Positions 24,124-32,301 of a DNA stretch of 34,337 nucleotides are shown piece by piece. The position numbers and the translations under genes are program-made. Origin of the DNA: Candidatus Gastranaerophilales bacterium (GTDB lineage Bacteria > Cyanobacteriota > Vampirovibrionia > Gastranaerophilales > Gastranaerophilaceae); contig CALUWF010000016.1 in assembly GCA_944324405.1 (NCBI GenBank), positions 1 through 34,337 of the forward strand. Direction: 5' to 3'. Each line of letters begins with the position of its first letter. Positions within the stretch are counted from its first letter, which is position 1. A model generated the notes under the pieces. The model searched no databases. It saw nothing but the letters and a program-made list of their open reading frames with translations, and was not told the DNA's origin.

Positions 24124-24333
24124 CTATCTTGAGTACTTTTTGTACGGTAACTCTTTTGTAACCAAAGCCTTGTTTCCTTCAAAAATTTCAACCATGCCGG
24201 TTAGTCTGTTTTTTCGGGATTGGCTTTTATGAGCAAGAAGGTGACCTTTTCCTGCCTGACGTCTTAAAATTTTGCCCGAAGCCGTTATTTTATAACGTTT
24301 TGCGGCCGAGCGGTGTGTTTTCATTTTAGGCAT
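24124..24333 (-). CDS. rpmI: 50S ribosomal protein L35
   Basis: The 69-residue protein begins MPKMKTHRSAAKRYKITASGKILRRQAGKGHLLAHKS, the classic L35 sequence. It is co-transcribed with rplT. GGAG lies before ATG. On the minus strand TTGTCT and TATAGC, 16 bp apart about 60-80 nt upstream, are a weak promoter candidate. Confidence 0.97.
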   Translation of the reverse strand: MPKMKTHRSAAKRYKITASGKILRRQAGKGHLLAHKSQSRKNRLTGMVEIFEGNKALVTKELPYKKYSR

Positions 24334-24438
24334 TTTTTACTCCAATCTGATTTTGTGTAATATGTATTCTTTTGCGCTATACCTAAAAAGCGCTTCAAGA
24401 CAAGCTAATTTTATACCAAAAGATATTTTTTTGCAATA

Positions 24439-24473
24439 AAAAATCCGCATCTTTTTAAAGAATGCGGATTTTT
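24439..24473 (-). terminator. Intrinsic terminator of the prepilin gene
   Basis: AAAAATCCGCAT (24439-24450) pairs with ATGCGGATTTTT (24462-24473) around an 11-nt loop with further CTTT/AAAG pairing. It lies about 20 nt after the prepilin stop and ends in a U-rich tract on the minus strand. It is nearly symmetric, but no plus-strand gene precedes it. Confidence 0.85.
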
Positions 24474-24493
24474 AACAAATTTTAATAAACTTA

Positions 24494-25048
24494 TTAGTTC
24501 TTTTCTTCGCCATACATAGTGTATTTTGCAAGGTCGCCCTTGGGCTGAATGCTGACATCTGTCATTTGAATTGTAAAGTAGTCAATTACCCTGTTGTCAG
24601 CAACTTTCGGGTATTTATCTTTACTTAATAATGCATTGTTGGAAGGTGTTGTGGGGCCTCTGTCGCCGTTTACGTCAACACCAAGTGTACAAGGAGTGTT
24701 AACTGTACAATCTTTTGCACCGGAGGGGATTTCATATCTGAAACCATCAGCTGTATAGAAGCATTTGTTACCGTTAACAGTAACGTTTGATTTTACAACA
24801 TTCATCCTTTTGATAAGGTAATCGTGTACTTCTTGTTGGGTTGTTAAGTACTCGGGAGTGACGTTATCAAGAGCCATATTCATTGTAACTGCTTGGTTGA
24901 GTACTGAAATTGCTTTTCTAAAACCTGTTTTAAATTCTTGCTGGTTTGTTCTGACAATAACACCGGGGATAGTCATTGCGGCAACTACGCCAATGATAGC
25001 CAGTGTAATCAAAACTTCCGCAAGGGTAAATGCCGAGCTTTTTTTCAT
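24494..25048 (-). CDS. Type IV pilin-like prepilin
   Basis: The 184-residue protein has a short basic leader MKKSSA followed by FTLAEVLITLAIIGVVAAMTIP, the hydrophobic helix of type IV pilins and pseudopilins. The cut would fall between Ala6 and Phe7. The residue before the cut is Ala rather than the usual Gly. Glu11 is the conserved Glu5 of the mature protein. The globular part holds Cys residues in pairs (about 97 and 112-120: KCFYTADG, KDCTVNTPC) and a DVNGDRGP motif, which resembles the calcium-binding loop of pseudopilins. No assembly machinery is nearby. Ribosome site AAAGG, about 10 nt from ATG. Confidence 0.88.
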   Translation of the reverse strand: MKKSSAFTLAEVLITLAIIGVVAAMTIPGVIVRTNQQEFKTGFRKAISVLNQAVTMNMALDNVTPEYLTTQQEVHDYLIKRMNVVKSNVTVNGNKCFYTADGFRYEIPSGAKDCTVNTPCTLGVDVNGDRGPTTPSNNALLSKDKYPKVADNRVIDYFTIQMTDVSIQPKGDLAKYTMYGEEKN

Positions 25049-25203
25049 TTTTAGTAAACCTTTCTATTTATACTTTTCTATCCTTTTCTTTTTTGACAAA
25101 TTTATTGTATTACATTTTTTTATTTAAGTCTACTACTTATTAAAATATTGCCCCAAAAATATGATAAAATAACATAGGTATTTACATTATATGAGAGGTG
25201 AAA

Positions 25204-26358
25204 ATGAACGACTTTGAATTTCAATGTCCTACAAAAATTATTTTCGGCAAAGATACAATTAAAAAATTAAGATATGAAATTCCTCAAGGAAGAAAAATTT
25301 TAATAACATACGGCGGCGGCTCGATAAGAAAAAACGGGGTCTTAAAACAAGTTAAAGAAGCGCTTGAAGGTTTTGAATATTCAGAGTTTGGCGGCATTGA
25401 GCCAAATCCTAAATTTGAAACACTTATGAAGGCTGTTGAAATAGTAAAAAATGAGGGATACAATTTTCTCCTTGCAGTCGGCGGCGGCTCAACGCTTGAC
25501 GGTACAAAATTCATAGCCGCAGCGTCGCGCTTTGAAGGCGACCCTTGGGACATTTTGGCAAAAGATGCCCCTGTTAATGATGCACTTGAATTGGCAGATG
25601 TTATTACACTTCCCGCAACAGGCTCTGAAATGAATTGCGGCGCCGTTATTTCAAGGCTTTCAACAAAAGAAAAACTTTCGTTTTTATCCCCTAAGGTTTA
25701 TCCTAAATTTTCAATAATTGATCCGCAGACCACTTTTTCGCTTCCCGAAAAGCAAACAGTAAACGGAATAGTAGACACATATACCCATGTTATGGAGCAA
25801 TATGCGACTTATGATGTAAATACTCCGCTTCAGGACGAATGGGCGCTTGGGATTATAAAAACACTCATAGAAGAAGCGCCAAAGGTATTAAGAAATCCTA
25901 ATGATTACGATGCAAGGGCAAATATTTTTTGGTGTGCCACTTGCGGGCTTAACTACTGGATAAGCCTTGGTGCTGTTCAGGACTGGGCAACGCATATGAT
26001 AGGACATGAATTAACAGCGCTCTACGGCTTAGACCATGGCGAAACTCTTGCAATTATTTTGCCGTCACTGTGGCGAGTTATGAAAAAAGATAAAATGGAC
26101 AAACTTGCAAAAATGGCAATAGAAGTTTTTGGCGCAAATGAATTCCTGCCAAAGAGCCTGCTTGCAGATATTACCATCAAAAAAACAGAAAAATTCTTTA
26201 ATAAAATAGGAAGAAAAATTAAACTTAGAGAATATGGTATTGATGCGCTTGAAGCTGCGACAGAAATTAAAAAACGCTTCTTAGAGCGCGCGGTAGTGCT
26301 TGGTGAAAGGTGTAATATAACACCTGATGTGGTTTATGAAATTGTTGCAAATGCTTAA
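25204..26358 (+). CDS. yqhD: Iron-type alcohol dehydrogenase, YqhD/BDH-like
   Basis: From ATG 25204 the product is 384 residues. A GTG at 25198 is in frame, but GAGG is better placed for the ATG. It belongs to the group III metal-dependent alcohol dehydrogenases and should reduce aldehydes with NADPH. Nucleotide-binding motifs GGGSIR (38-42) and AVGGGSTLDG (91-100) are present. Metal ligands Asp191, His195 (VDTYTHVMEQY), His264 and His278 (THMIGHELTALYGLDHGE) match YqhD Asp194, His198, His267, His281 with a constant offset of 3. A role in fermentation or aldehyde removal is likely. Confidence 0.94.
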   Translation: MNDFEFQCPTKIIFGKDTIKKLRYEIPQGRKILITYGGGSIRKNGVLKQVKEALEGFEYSEFGGIEPNPKFETLMKAVEIVKNEGYNFLLAVGGGSTLDGTKFIAAASRFEGDPWDILAKDAPVNDALELADVITLPATGSEMNCGAVISRLSTKEKLSFLSPKVYPKFSIIDPQTTFSLPEKQTVNGIVDTYTHVMEQYATYDVNTPLQDEWALGIIKTLIEEAPKVLRNPNDYDARANIFWCATCGLNYWISLGAVQDWATHMIGHELTALYGLDHGETLAIILPSLWRVMKKDKMDKLAKMAIEVFGANEFLPKSLLADITIKKTEKFFNKIGRKIKLREYGIDALEAATEIKKRFLERAVVLGERCNITPDVVYEIVANA

Positions 26359-26361
26359 TAA

Positions 26362-26952
26362 TTAAAAATCACGGCCGAGCCAGTCAAAAAGCTCTATAAA
26401 GCGTCCGAGGAGTTCTTCGGGCGCTTTGTTTTCGTCAATTTCAATTGTAATTGTGGGTATATTTCGTTCTTTCCCGCAATAAGTTCCAAAGCTTCCCGGG
26501 GTAGGATAGCCTATATCGCTTTGAACGGGATAGCCTAATATCTCTGAAATTTTGCAGGCAATCTCGTGCGCTTCTCCGTCGTAATTTATTATTTTATATG
26601 GGGCATGGATTGTAATTATTGCATCAAAGGAGTTTTTATTTATCAAATCGACAAGAAATTTGGTTTCTTTTTCGCTGCTTGGCTTATCTCCGCCAAAGTA
26701 ATCGTCCCGTCTTGATTTTACCCAGTTTTTTGTCGGAAAATTACGGTTTAAATCAACGCCGTTTGCATTTGTGCGCTTATTGTTTTTATTTAACCGGGGG
26801 ATAAAATATAGAGAATTTTTTAGAGCCTCTCTTTTTAATTGTAAATATTTGTTAATAAAATATTCGCCCTGCGGTTCGTCACCATGAAAAACTCCGACTA
26901 TAAGAATTTTCTTTAAGCCGGAGTTGTTTAAAATTTTTAATTCGCTATCCAA
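26362..26952 (-). CDS. M14-family zinc peptidase, MpaA-like murein peptide amidase
   Basis: The 196-residue protein has the zinc ligands His23 and Glu26 (GVFHGDEPQGE) and His116 (TIHAPY), Arg70 (GVDLNRNFPTKNW) for substrate carboxylate and Glu171 (TITIEID) as the catalytic base, all in the order of M14 carboxypeptidases. The sequence is closest in feel to MpaA, which cuts the gamma-D-Glu-diaminopimelate bond of released murein peptides in the cytosol. No signal peptide supports that. It converges on yqhD with 3 bp between stops and lies just downstream of the RpaB-type gene (9 bp), perhaps in one transcript. Confidence 0.85.
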   Translation of the reverse strand: MDSELKILNNSGLKKILIVGVFHGDEPQGEYFINKYLQLKREALKNSLYFIPRLNKNNKRTNANGVDLNRNFPTKNWVKSRRDDYFGGDKPSSEKETKFLVDLINKNSFDAIITIHAPYKIINYDGEAHEIACKISEILGYPVQSDIGYPTPGSFGTYCGKERNIPTITIEIDENKAPEELLGRFIELFDWLGRDF

Positions 26953-26961
26953 AACAAGTCC

Positions 26962-27708
26962 TTAATTTATACGTTGGAACATGTAGCCTATTCCGCGCGC
27001 TGTAAGAATAAGTTCGGGATTGGCCGGGTCTGCTTCAAGCTTTGAGCGCAAACGCGAAATATGTACGTCCACAACACGTGTGTCTATACGATGATCCGGG
27101 GGATATGCCCAGACATGCTGCAAAATTTCATTTCTTGAGTAAGCCTGTCCCGAATTATTAACGAGAAGTTCAAGCAGGCTGAATTCCATGCCCGTAAGGC
27201 GAATTCTTTCATTTTTGCGATACACTTGACGACGCGCAGTATCAATTTTTATTTGACCGGTTGTTATAACGTTTTTAGCTGTTTTGCCCGTCGGAGGAGC
27301 GATTTCTTTTGTTGTTGTTCTTCTGAGTACGGCTTTGACACGCGCTTCAAGTTCTTTGGGACTAAAAGGTTTAATGACGTAATCATCCGCGCCAAGTTCA
27401 AGCCCTGTAATTCTTTCCGATACATCGCCAAGAGCGGTTAGAATAATGATGGGTACATCGGATGTGCGCCTTATTTCTCTCGTTACTCCGTATCCGTCCA
27501 TTTTTGGCATCATTACATCCAATATAACCAGATCCGGTGCTGTTTTATTGTAAACTTCGACGGCCTCTTCGCCGTCTTCTGCCGTGACTACATCATATCC
27601 TGCCATTTTAAGGCGGGTTTCAAGAATTCTTCTGATACTTGCTTCATCATCCACAACAAGGATTTTTTGTTTTGAGTCACCGCTTTCGTTTTGGATTTCT
27701 TCGGTCAT
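26962..27708 (-). CDS. rpaB: RpaB-type OmpR-family response regulator
   Basis: The 248-residue protein has a receiver domain (about 14-127) with acidic pair Asp20-Asp21, phospho-acceptor Asp64 (LVILDVMMPKMDGYG), Thr91 and Lys113, and a winged-helix output domain (about 150-247, RLTGMEFSLLELLVNNSG to TRVVDVHISRLRSKLEADP and GIGYMFQRIN). Long stretches match RpaB of cyanobacteria, such as ILVVDDEASIRRILETRL and LELGADDYVIKPFSPKELEA. In cyanobacteria RpaB binds HLR1 and controls high-light and core genes. No histidine kinase is adjacent. On the minus strand a TATAAT about 45-50 nt before the ATG may be its -10. Confidence 0.92.
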   Translation of the reverse strand: MTEEIQNESGDSKQKILVVDDEASIRRILETRLKMAGYDVVTAEDGEEAVEVYNKTAPDLVILDVMMPKMDGYGVTREIRRTSDVPIIILTALGDVSERITGLELGADDYVIKPFSPKELEARVKAVLRRTTTKEIAPPTGKTAKNVITTGQIKIDTARRQVYRKNERIRLTGMEFSLLELLVNNSGQAYSRNEILQHVWAYPPDHRIDTRVVDVHISRLRSKLEADPANPELILTARGIGYMFQRIN

Positions 27709-27882
27709 TGTGCTTTTGTCCTTTTCTTCCTTATTAGCTTAAATCTTAACACTATTATATTACAAAATATTTATTTTCTTAAACATATATTAACATACAA
27801 AGTTTTTTTTGAAAACAAGAAATTTAAACGCCTTGGGGCATAATGTTTTATGGTATATCAATAACATTTGCGTAAAATTAAA

Positions 27883-28320
27883 TCATAGTTTGAAGTATCC
27901 GTTTGCAATGTCAAAAATAAGTTCATCAAGCAGAAAATTTTGTTCTGCCGTCAAAATGCTTCTATAGCGGGTAATACAATGGCGTTTTATCTTTCTTGCC
28001 TCGACTTTTTGCTCATTTATTAATTCTTCAAGTTCTTCTATTTGTTCTTTTTTGTTGTCATCGCTGCTTTGTTTCATCTGCTGCATCTTTGCTTCGTTGC
28101 GGGCAATTTCATCAATAAGCGGGGCAAGATACATCATCTCTTCCATTTTGACACCCAGAGCCTTTCGCTGCTGGGTGAAGCTTAATTGAAGCCTGTCGGT
28201 GATTTTAAAATAAATATCGGCGCCTTTTTGAATTTTTTGTACGGTATTTGAATTTGCATATACGGGTGTAAGAAAGAAAATCCAAAAAAATGCGACACAG
28301 AGCGCTTGCTTAATTTTCAT
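27883..28320 (-). CDS. Small periplasmic helical protein, Spy/CpxP-like in features
   Basis: From ATG 28320 the product is 145 residues, starting with a signal peptide (MKIKQALCVAFFWIFFLTPVYA). An earlier in-frame start at 28347 was set aside because GGAG lies 5 nt before 28320. The mature part is almost all helix and Lys/Glu/Gln-rich, ending ILTAEQNFLLDELIFDIANG. The LTxEQ motif is a feature of Spy/CpxP periplasmic chaperones, but the match is short and I do not assign that function firmly. It overlaps the upstream membrane-protein gene by 11 bp and is co-expressed with it. Confidence 0.7.
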   Translation of the reverse strand: MKIKQALCVAFFWIFFLTPVYANSNTVQKIQKGADIYFKITDRLQLSFTQQRKALGVKMEEMMYLAPLIDEIARNEAKMQQMKQSSDDNKKEQIEELEELINEQKVEARKIKRHCITRYRSILTAEQNFLLDELIFDIANGYFKL

Positions 28321-29818
28321 CAACACTCCAGTCGATATTTGTGTCATATTTTGTTTCCATATAGTATGACGCTTTGCCGCTCGGTGTTTTAAAGTTTTTA
28401 TCGGCCAATTCTTTTCTTATAAAAAGTGCGTAGTAGGGACTGTTCATAAGCATAAGAAAGTCTTCGTCTTTATCCTTTGTTAAATTTTCAAAAAACCGAT
28501 ATTCTTTGGGCACGATTAAAATATCAGCAGGGTAGATATTTAGATACTCTTTCCAATCTTTGTGCCCGGCATTAATAACCTGCTCAACATAGACAAGATT
28601 ATCCTGGTATACTTCTTCATATCTTCCGTCCATAAAAATTAAATTATTCGGATAAAGTTTATATGCAATATAGCTTCCGTCTTGGAAAAGACACATTATA
28701 TTGCCTTTTACCTTGTTTGCTTTTAAAAATTCCACTTCCATAATGGGGAAATTCCAAGCTAAGCATTGCATTCTTGTTATTGCAACCGCGCATATCGCAA
28801 AAATTAAAATAATACCGAAAAGTACAATTTCTTTCATTTCATCAATTGATTTCGGTAATTTTTTACTAAAGAGTTTATAAAAATCGCTATAGCAAAACGC
28901 AAGAAGCGAAAAGGCGAAAAATGCCTGCAATCTTATAGATTTTATTGCAAGAAGGTAAGTTATAACAAGCAAAAGAGCTTTTGTTTTATCTATATCTTTA
29001 TAGTTTTGTCTGAATTTAAATGCATATATTGCAAAGAGTATGGGACAGAGAATAAGAAATATTGCAAATTTATACTGTTGTTCAAGTCCTGTAGGGCTAA
29101 ACGCGCTTTGCCATTCGACAATTAAATCTCTTTTAAGTGTAAGCGCACTAAAAAGGAATTTTAAATATTCAACGCCGTATGGGTTTATAAAAAGTACGGC
29201 TATACTTAAAATAAGAGTAATTACATATTTTTTAACAGATTTTCCATTTAAAAATTCGCCAATAACATATATTACAAGAAGCCCTATACCGGCAGCACAT
29301 CCGCCATGCATATTTCCCCAGACCAACATTGTTGCCGGGAGTATCCATAAAAGCCTGTTATTGTTTTCAAGCCTCACTCTCTCAAGCGTGTAAAGCCAGA
29401 GCGCAAAAAAGAAAAACGAAAAACTCTGACATCTGACAGTTGCAAAAAGTATCCCGGGAATTATGTTTATTATAATCAGAAAGGGTAAAAAGCGGAGTTT
29501 TGCTTCTTTATTATGAAGAAGAATAACTTTTGTGAGCAGAAAAAATGTTGCAAAATAAATTACGCCCTTAAAAATAAGAAGTCCCCAATCCCCAAAATGT
29601 GATTGCAGAAAATAAAAGACCAAGCTTGAACCCCATTCATGGTCAATAAAGCGATGTGTCGGAGTATATGACAAAAAATCCCAATTCAGAACACTTGCGG
29701 TTTGAAAAAAAGTCTTTCCGACAATAAGGCGGGCAAAAAAATCGCTGTCTAAATTATAATAATAAAGCCCATGGGCAAAAATAAACAAAAATAATGTGAT
29801 GTAAAAAACGTATATCAT
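28310..29818 (-). CDS. Multi-pass membrane protein, GT-C glycosyltransferase-like
   Basis: The 502-residue protein has about ten to twelve transmembrane helices and a soluble C-terminal part (about 375-502). The first loop contains NLDSDFFARLIVGK and TPTHRFIDHEWGSSLVFYF, an acidic/His loop of the kind seen in GT-C sugar transferases that use lipid-linked donors. WGNMHGG (about 168-174) is a second conserved-looking motif. The C-terminal part (GNIMCLFQDGSYIAYKL, FMDGRYEEVY) matches the extra domain of this poorly studied group. Donor and acceptor are unknown. It precedes the periplasmic helical protein in an operon. Confidence 0.65.
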   Translation of the reverse strand: MIYVFYITLFLFIFAHGLYYYNLDSDFFARLIVGKTFFQTASVLNWDFLSYTPTHRFIDHEWGSSLVFYFLQSHFGDWGLLIFKGVIYFATFFLLTKVILLHNKEAKLRFLPFLIIINIIPGILFATVRCQSFSFFFFALWLYTLERVRLENNNRLLWILPATMLVWGNMHGGCAAGIGLLVIYVIGEFLNGKSVKKYVITLILSIAVLFINPYGVEYLKFLFSALTLKRDLIVEWQSAFSPTGLEQQYKFAIFLILCPILFAIYAFKFRQNYKDIDKTKALLLVITYLLAIKSIRLQAFFAFSLLAFCYSDFYKLFSKKLPKSIDEMKEIVLFGIILIFAICAVAITRMQCLAWNFPIMEVEFLKANKVKGNIMCLFQDGSYIAYKLYPNNLIFMDGRYEEVYQDNLVYVEQVINAGHKDWKEYLNIYPADILIVPKEYRFFENLTKDKDEDFLMLMNSPYYALFIRKELADKNFKTPSGKASYYMETKYDTNIDWSVDEN

Positions 29819-29853
29819 ATAAACTCCGATTTAAAGAATTAATATGCAATTAT

Positions 29854-29882
29854 TTTACCATAAAGTTTGTTTTTGATATTAT
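29854..29882 (+). promoter_or_regulatory. Promoter of pheS
   Basis: TTTACC at 29854-29859, a 17-bp spacer, and TATTAT at 29877-29882. AGGAG lies just downstream before ATG 29903, so the leader would be only about 14 nt. Confidence 0.55.
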
Positions 29883-29902
29883 AAATTCAGGAGAATACCA
29901 AA

Positions 29903-30940
29903 ATGGAAGATAAAATTTTAAAAATTAAAGAAAATGCACTTTCGGAAATTGAAAAAGCTTCTAATTCAAAAGAATTGGACGAAGTTAAAAATAAGTATCT
30001 TTCGCGCCAGAGCGAATTAAATACACTAAAAAAAAGTTTAAAAGACATTGAACCTTCTCTTCGCCCTAAGATAGGTGCTCTGACGAATGAAGTTTCAAAA
30101 TTTCTTGAAGAAAAAATCAACACAAGACATAATGAATTTTACAAAAAAGAGCTTGATGAAAAATTAAAAAGCGAAAAGATTGACGTGACTCTTGAAGGCA
30201 CTTATAATCCGACAGGATGCGTACACCCGCTCACTCAAACAATAAATGAAATTGTGGAAATTTTTGAACACCTCGGCTTTTCAATTATTGAAAACAGACT
30301 CTCGCCCGAGGTTGAAGTTGAAAAGTACAACTTTGATATGTTAAATGTGCCGCAGGAGCACCCCGCACGCGACGTACAGGACACTTACTATTGCTACGGT
30401 GCGGATAATGTTGTGTTAAGGAGTCATACTTCAAATGCACAGGTGCGCGAAATGTTAAATACAAAGCCGCCTATAAAAATTATTTCGCCCGGCAGGGTGT
30501 ATCGCAATGAACAGGTGAGTGCAAGAAAAAACAACTTCTTTCACCAGGTTGAAGGGCTTTATATTGATAAAGGCGTTACTTTTGCACATTTAAAAGGTGT
30601 TTTAAACGAGTTTATAAGTCAATATTTTGGCTCTGCGCGCCCGACGCGTTTTCGCAACAGCTTTTTCCCCTTCACCGAGCCTTCGGCCGAAATCGATGTG
30701 CAGTGCATAGTTTGCCATGGTAAGGGCTGCCCCACATGCTCAGGCTCGGGTTGGCTTGAAATTTTAGGTTCGGGCATGGTAGACCCAAATGTCTTAAGAG
30801 ATGCTGGAGTTGATCCGGATGTATATAGCGGTTTCGCCTTTGGTATGGGGGTCGAAAGACTTGCGATGCTTAAATATGCAATTGATGACATAAGACTGTT
30901 TTTTAACAATGATGAAAGGTTTTTAAAACAGTTTAATTAA
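29903..30940 (+). CDS. pheS: Phenylalanyl-tRNA synthetase alpha subunit
   Basis: PheS with PheT charges tRNA-Phe. The 345 residues include the N-terminal coiled coil (about 1-90), HPLTQTINEIVEIFEHLGF (about 109-127), motif 2 with RVYRNEQVSARKNNFFHQVEGLYID, the Cys-rich stretch of many bacterial PheS (CIVCHGKGCPTCSGSGWLEILGSGMVDPNVL) and motif 3 in FGMGVERLAMLKY. pheT does not follow; the next gene is convergent and overlaps by 8 bp. Unlinked pheS and pheT is the cyanobacterial arrangement. Confidence 0.97.
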   Translation: MEDKILKIKENALSEIEKASNSKELDEVKNKYLSRQSELNTLKKSLKDIEPSLRPKIGALTNEVSKFLEEKINTRHNEFYKKELDEKLKSEKIDVTLEGTYNPTGCVHPLTQTINEIVEIFEHLGFSIIENRLSPEVEVEKYNFDMLNVPQEHPARDVQDTYYCYGADNVVLRSHTSNAQVREMLNTKPPIKIISPGRVYRNEQVSARKNNFFHQVEGLYIDKGVTFAHLKGVLNEFISQYFGSARPTRFRNSFFPFTEPSAEIDVQCIVCHGKGCPTCSGSGWLEILGSGMVDPNVLRDAGVDPDVYSGFAFGMGVERLAMLKYAIDDIRLFFNNDERFLKQFN

Positions 30941-31580
30941 GCGAGCTTTCATCAAGATTTAAAATTTCATAGAGATTTTTCGCCTCTATGAGCATTTTTG
31001 AGCGCGTATCAATCTTTGCACCATGCTCAATTAAATCCCGTGCAATCTCGTATTGTTTTTTCTGTAGCGCTATATACAATATTGTATTGCCGCTCATAAA
31101 ATCGTCCCTGTTGACCCTTGCGCCATGTTCCATTAAAAGATGTGCAATTTGCGCATTTTTATTTTTTATTGCAACATCAAGCGCAGGCGTAAAGCCAAGA
31201 TTTGGGTTTGCGCCATGCTCAAGAAGGAATTTTGCCGCCTCGTATCTGTTGTGCTTGGCTGCGTAATATATGGGATAATCCGTGTAAAAGTCTGTATTAA
31301 CATCAAAACCGGCGTCAATAAATATTTGAAGCACTTCGAGGTCATTTTTTTTGACATATTTTACAAACGAGTCAACGCTTGCTGGAATTTTTCTTTTTTT
31401 AAGCTCTTCTTTTGCGGCCGCCATTTCGGGCGTTTTTTCTTTTTTCTGATATTTTTTCAGGACGTTAAAAAAATCATCACTAAAGCCGCTTTCAAACGCC
31501 AAAGCGCAATTGTTAAAAATTAAAACAACCGCGCTTAGGATTATAAGAATATTTTTAATTTTAAATAGCAAGACCGCCAT
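30933..31580 (-). CDS. Exported ankyrin-repeat protein
   Basis: The 215-residue protein has an N-terminal hydrophobic segment (FKIKNILIILSAVVLIFNN, about 6-24, then CALA) that looks like a signal peptide, a charged linker, and about four ankyrin repeats (about 69-98, 102-128, 131-158, 164-192), each with pieces such as AAKFLLEHGANPNL and IARDLIEHGAKIDT. It should bind a protein partner outside the cytoplasm. Its start overlaps the fabG end by 20 bp, so it is in the fatty-acid operon where acpP is often found. The ribosome site AGGAG is only 3 nt from ATG 31580, so the exact start is uncertain. Confidence 0.82.
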   Translation of the reverse strand: MAVLLFKIKNILIILSAVVLIFNNCALAFESGFSDDFFNVLKKYQKKEKTPEMAAAKEELKKRKIPASVDSFVKYVKKNDLEVLQIFIDAGFDVNTDFYTDYPIYYAAKHNRYEAAKFLLEHGANPNLGFTPALDVAIKNKNAQIAHLLMEHGARVNRDDFMSGNTILYIALQKKQYEIARDLIEHGAKIDTRSKMLIEAKNLYEILNLDESSLN

Positions 31581-32292
31581 CCACTCCTATGACCTGACCT
31601 GTAATATAAGTTGAATCAAGTGTTAAAAATTTAACTGTTTTTGCAATATCTTCAGGTTCTCCTAATCTTTTAAGAGGGATTTTATCGACAATTTGTTCCT
31701 GGGGTAAATCTTTTGTCATATCTGTTTGAATGAAACCCGGAGCTACGGCATTTACCCTTATATTCCTTGAAGCAAGTTCTTTTGCAAGAGATTTTGTAAA
31801 GCCGATTAAACCTGCTTTTGCCGTAGAATAATTAGCTTGACCCGCATTACCATAGATGCCTGATATGCTTGACATATTTACAATTGCACCGGAGCGCTGT
31901 TTAATCATTATTTTTGAGATAGGATTTGTGACATAGTAAGCACTGTTTAAGTTTGTGTTAATTACATCAAGCCAATTTTGCGCGCTCATTCGCATAAAAA
32001 GCCCGTCACGGGTAATTCCTGCGTTATTCACAAGGATGTCAATTCTTTTGTATTTTTCTACGATTTGTGCAACTGCTGCTTCAACTTCATCCTGGTTTGA
32101 AACGTCAAAACGCATAGCGCAAGCGTTTGAGCCGAGAGCTTTTAGCTCTTCTACTGTTTTGTTTGCAGCTTCAACATTTCCCGCGTAATTAATTATTACA
32201 TCAACACCCGCTGCGGCAAGTTCAAGCGCGCAGGCTTTACCTATACCTCTTGAACCGCCTGTTATAAGCGCAACCTTTTTAGCTTCTTCCAT
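31561..32292 (-). CDS. fabG: 3-oxoacyl-ACP reductase FabG
   Basis: FabG reduces 3-oxoacyl-ACP with NADPH in fatty-acid elongation. The 243 residues show the SDR features: TGGSRGIG cofactor loop (11-18), NNAG (89-92), and the catalytic Asn114, Ser142, Tyr155 and Lys159 (NYSTAKAG). APGFIQTDMTKDLP and YITGQVIGVDGGLAI near the end are typical of FabG. It starts 9 bp after fabD. Assignment is firm given the context. Confidence 0.96.
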   Translation of the reverse strand: MEEAKKVALITGGSRGIGKACALELAAAGVDVIINYAGNVEAANKTVEELKALGSNACAMRFDVSNQDEVEAAVAQIVEKYKRIDILVNNAGITRDGLFMRMSAQNWLDVINTNLNSAYYVTNPISKIMIKQRSGAIVNMSSISGIYGNAGQANYSTAKAGLIGFTKSLAKELASRNIRVNAVAPGFIQTDMTKDLPQEQIVDKIPLKRLGEPEDIAKTVKFLTLDSTYITGQVIGVDGGLAI

Positions 32293-32301
32293 TTTTAACT
32301 C

